From the NCBI GenBank assembly GCA_900549245.1, contig URNQ01000079.1, positions 1 to 7,696 of the forward strand: DNA of 7,696 nt, written 5' to 3'. The DNA is from an uncultured Collinsella sp. Its GTDB lineage: Bacteria > Actinomycetota > Coriobacteriia > Coriobacteriales > Coriobacteriaceae. Positions 5,718 to 7,696 of this stretch are shown piece by piece. The position numbers and the translations under genes were made by a program. The notes beneath the pieces are model-generated. The model was not told the origin of the DNA and ran no database searches. It was given only the letters and a program-made list of their open reading frames with translations. Position 1 is the stretch's first letter, and each line of letters begins with the position of its first letter.

Positions 5718-7497
5718 ACTCGTTGAGTAGCCTTACGGCCTCGGCGGCCATGTTCTCGACCGTCATGCCGTTCTGAGCGAGCAGCTCGTTGGGGTCGTAG
5801 CGGTCGGGGAAGCCCTTGGCGATGCCGAAGGTGCGCGTGCGCACGGGCGTGCAGGCCAAGTAGCACGCGACGCGTTCGCCCCAACCGCCGTCCAAGATGC
5901 CGTCCTCGAGGGTGACGACAACGCGATGCTCGGCGGCAAGGCTGTCGAGGAACTCGCGGTCAAGCTCGGTTGCAAAGCGAGGGTTGACGAGCGTTGCCTC
6001 GATGCCGTACTCGGCTGCCAAGCGGTTTGCCACACGCTCGCCCAGCTCAAAGAAATCGCCGAGCGCGAGCACGGCCACGTCGCGGCCCTGGCGCACCACG
6101 TTGTAGCGCGCGGCACCGTAATCGGCGTCCTCGGCAGGCGCCAAGTCGGGGCGGCTTACCAAGCCAATGCCCGGCACGCGAATCGCCACGGGATGCTCGC
6201 GGTGATCGAGCGACCAGCTCAGCATGGACAGATATTCCTCCATGCAGGCCGGCGCCAAGTAGTGCATGTTGGGAAGACCGCCCAGCATGGAAATATCAAA
6301 GAACGAGAGGTGCGTCTCGGATGTGGTGCCAAAGATCGACGCGCCAAATACCAGGATGGTTGCGGGGGCGTCGTTGAGGCACAGGTCGTGCCACAGTTCG
6401 TCGTAGGCACGCTGCAAAAACGTGCCGTACACACCAAAGACCGGCTTGGCGCCCGAGCGCGCAAGCGCGGTGGCAAAGGTCACGGCATGCTCCTCGGCAA
6501 TGCCCGCATCGACGAACTGTTTGCCGGCGGCGGCGCGAAGCTCTGGTGTAAAGCCCATGATATAGGGCGTTGCGGCCGTGATGCCCACGACCTGCGGATC
6601 GCGCTCTATGGCAGCGCTCAGGGCCTCGCCCGTAATGTCGGCATAGGTGCGCGGCGCAGGCTCGCTCGGATGGCCCGGGCAGAGCTTGCGCCCAGTCGCC
6701 ATGTCAAACGGGCCTACATGATGCCAGCGCTCGGGGTCGCTCTGGGCCGGCTCAAAGCCCTTGCCCTTCGCGGTGGAGACGTGCAGCACGATGGGATGAT
6801 CGATATCGCGCAGTTCCTGCAGCACGTCGACTAGGGCCAACACATCGTTACCGGCGTCCAGATAGCGGTAGTCGAGCCCCATCGCGCGGAAAACGTTGCG
6901 CTCACAGGTGCCGTTGCTGGCGCGCAGCTCGGCCAGATTGCGATACAGGCCGCCATGGTTCTCGGCAATGGACTGGTCGTTATCGTTGACGATGATGATC
7001 AGGTTGCTGTCGAGCTCGGCGGCATTGTTAAAGCCCTCAAACGCCAGGCCGCCCGAAAGCGAACCGTCGCCAATGATGGTGATGACGTTGTACGCATCGC
7101 CCGCCAGGTCACGAGCGTGCGCCAAGCCGCAGCCCAGGCTCACCGATGTGGAGGTGTGGCCCATGGCAAACAGGTCGTGTTCGGACTCGTCGGGATTGGC
7201 AAAGCCAGAGGCCTCGCCGTAACGTGCCGGGTCGATATAGGTGTACGCGCGCCCGGTCAGCGCCTTGTGGGCGTAGGTCTGGTGCGAAACGTCAAAGACA
7301 ATTTTGTCGGTGGGAGAGTTAAACACGCGATGGAGCGCGACCGTGAGCTCAACGACGCCCAGGTTGGGGGCAACGTGTCCGCCGACGGCGGCGGAGCTTT
7401 CGAGGATTGCCTGGCGGATCTCGCCGCAGAGCAGCGGAAGCTCGGCGCGATCGAGAGCCTTGACGTCCTCGGGCGTTGTCGTTTGCGTAAGCAGCAT
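5716..7497 (-). CDS. dxs: 1-deoxy-D-xylulose-5-phosphate synthase-like thiamine diphosphate enzyme, short divergent type
   Basis: Classical DXS condenses pyruvate and glyceraldehyde 3-phosphate to DXP, precursor of isoprenoids, thiamine and pyridoxal phosphate. This 593-residue protein has the whole DXS architecture. The cofactor domain shows GGHVAPNLGVVELTVALH (39-56; His41), DVSHQTYAHK (69-78), GHTSTS (113-118) and the Mg/ThDP motif GDGSLSGG...NDN (143-173). The pyrimidine domain carries the catalytic glutamate in AGIAEEHAV (Glu335) and FLQRAYDE (360-367). A transketolase C-terminal domain follows. It is 30-40 residues shorter than E. coli Dxs, mostly in a loop near 190-205. Compared from memory with E. 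coli, Arg420, Asp427 and Arg478 are replaced by Gly385, Thr392 and Gly443. It resembles a DXS-like clade known from low-GC Gram-positives. ATG 7497 is fixed by an in-frame stop 9 nt upstream; GGAG lies 12 nt before it. A monocistronic unit with its own terminator; physiological reaction uncertain. Confidence 0.85.
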   Translation of the reverse strand: MLLTQTTTPEDVKALDRAELPLLCGEIRQAILESSAAVGGHVAPNLGVVELTVALHRVFNSPTDKIVFDVSHQTYAHKALTGRAYTYIDPARYGEASGFANPDESEHDLFAMGHTSTSVSLGCGLAHARDLAGDAYNVITIIGDGSLSGGLAFEGFNNAAELDSNLIIIVNDNDQSIAENHGGLYRNLAELRASNGTCERNVFRAMGLDYRYLDAGNDVLALVDVLQELRDIDHPIVLHVSTAKGKGFEPAQSDPERWHHVGPFDMATGRKLCPGHPSEPAPRTYADITGEALSAAIERDPQVVGITAATPYIMGFTPELRAAAGKQFVDAGIAEEHAVTFATALARSGAKPVFGVYGTFLQRAYDELWHDLCLNDAPATILVFGASIFGTTSETHLSFFDISMLGGLPNMHYLAPACMEEYLSMLSWSLDHREHPVAIRVPGIGLVSRPDLAPAEDADYGAARYNVVRQGRDVAVLALGDFFELGERVANRLAAEYGIEATLVNPRFATELDREFLDSLAAEHRVVVTLEDGILDGGWGERVACYLACTPVRTRTFGIAKGFPDRYDPNELLAQNGMTVENMAAEAVRLLNE

Positions 7498-7621
7498 CGT
7501 TGTGGGTTACTCCATGCGAATCGTGCGCCGGCACTCCCTCGGCCGGCACAATTGCACAAGACAGTCTCGCACATTTTGGCGTTTGATATGTGACGGCGGC
7601 GCGGTAATTCGCCAACTGGTG

Positions 7622-7639
7622 GGGCAAAACGTTTTGTCC
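7622..7639. promoter_or_regulatory. Candidate LacI-family operator palindrome
   Basis: GGGCAAAACGTTTTGTCC is an 18-bp palindrome with one mismatched pair, centred on CG within AAAACGTTTT. That is the usual form of LacI/PurR-family operators (an A/T-rich half-site with a central CG). It lies 125 bp upstream of the DXS-like start codon. No convincing promoter hexamers could be placed beside it, so it could serve that gene or a gene beyond the window edge. The rest of 7498-7696 holds only a GCCGGC inverted repeat (7527-7532 with 7542-7547) in the presumed leader. Confidence 0.45.
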
Positions 7640-7696
7640 GATGCCATACTGATGTGTTCCATGATGTTTTTATCGATTGTGCACAGGCCGTGGCTT

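Noticed and set aside
5926..6834. 302-codon plus-strand open frame
   Set aside because: It lies wholly antisense to the DXS-like coding region, whose motifs run throughout. Long antisense frames are expected from the strong third-position G/C bias.
7507..7695. Minus-strand frame open from the window edge to a stop just before the DXS-like gene
   Set aside because: The translation has no recognisable pattern, crosses the operator-like palindrome, and is rich in Cys/Arg/His as random frames here are. It may be chance; only sequence beyond the window could rescue it.

Overview
The window reads as chromosomal DNA of a GC-rich anaerobic actinobacterium, most likely a gut Coriobacteriia member such as Collinsella. 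This rests on the strong G/C third-position bias, which also creates long antisense open frames, on the long low-complexity linker of the binding lipoprotein, and on overall protein flavour. It is an inference, since no rRNA or marker gene is present.

Layout. Positions 1-705 (+) hold the 3' part of a multi-spanning membrane protein, probably an ABC-2-type permease, closed by a very strong hairpin at 746-781. Positions 817-5145 (all on the minus strand) form a five-gene operon. Its transcription order is an amino-acid-binding lipoprotein (4108-5145), two inner-membrane permeases (3310-3969 and 2480-3313, overlapping by 4 bp), the ATPase (1679-2443), and a cytoplasmic class I glutamine-amidotransferase-like gamma-glutamyl hydrolase of peptidase family C26 (817-1626). 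A good sigma70-type promoter lies just upstream (5189-5218). A terminator-like hairpin between the lipoprotein gene and the first permease gene (3994-4019) probably keeps the binding protein in excess over the membrane complex. The hairpin at 746-781 ends the operon and also the convergent gene.

Positions 5146-5715 are about 570 bp without a convincing gene but rich in structure. They hold the operon promoter, two hairpins sharing the core CCAAAAAGG(G)GACAGG, an isolated TATAAT followed by a 12-codon reading frame, two related inverted-repeat dyads repeated at an 81-nt period, and the rho-independent terminator of the next gene. Positions 5716-7497 (minus) encode a 593-residue 1-deoxy-D-xylulose-5-phosphate synthase-like enzyme of a short, divergent type. 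It keeps the thiamine diphosphate machinery but appears to lack the arginines that hold the phosphate of glyceraldehyde 3-phosphate. Upstream of it lies an 18-bp near-perfect palindrome (7622-7639) of the kind LacI-family repressors bind.

How the genes work together: the operon plausibly imports a polar amino acid or gamma-glutamyl compound and hydrolyses it inside the cell, releasing glutamate. The DXS-like enzyme is a separate transcription unit with its own terminator. The best leads for novelty are the altered acceptor site of the DXS-like enzyme, the transporter-hydrolase pairing, and the repeat-rich intergenic region. No wholly unprecedented multi-gene system is evident.
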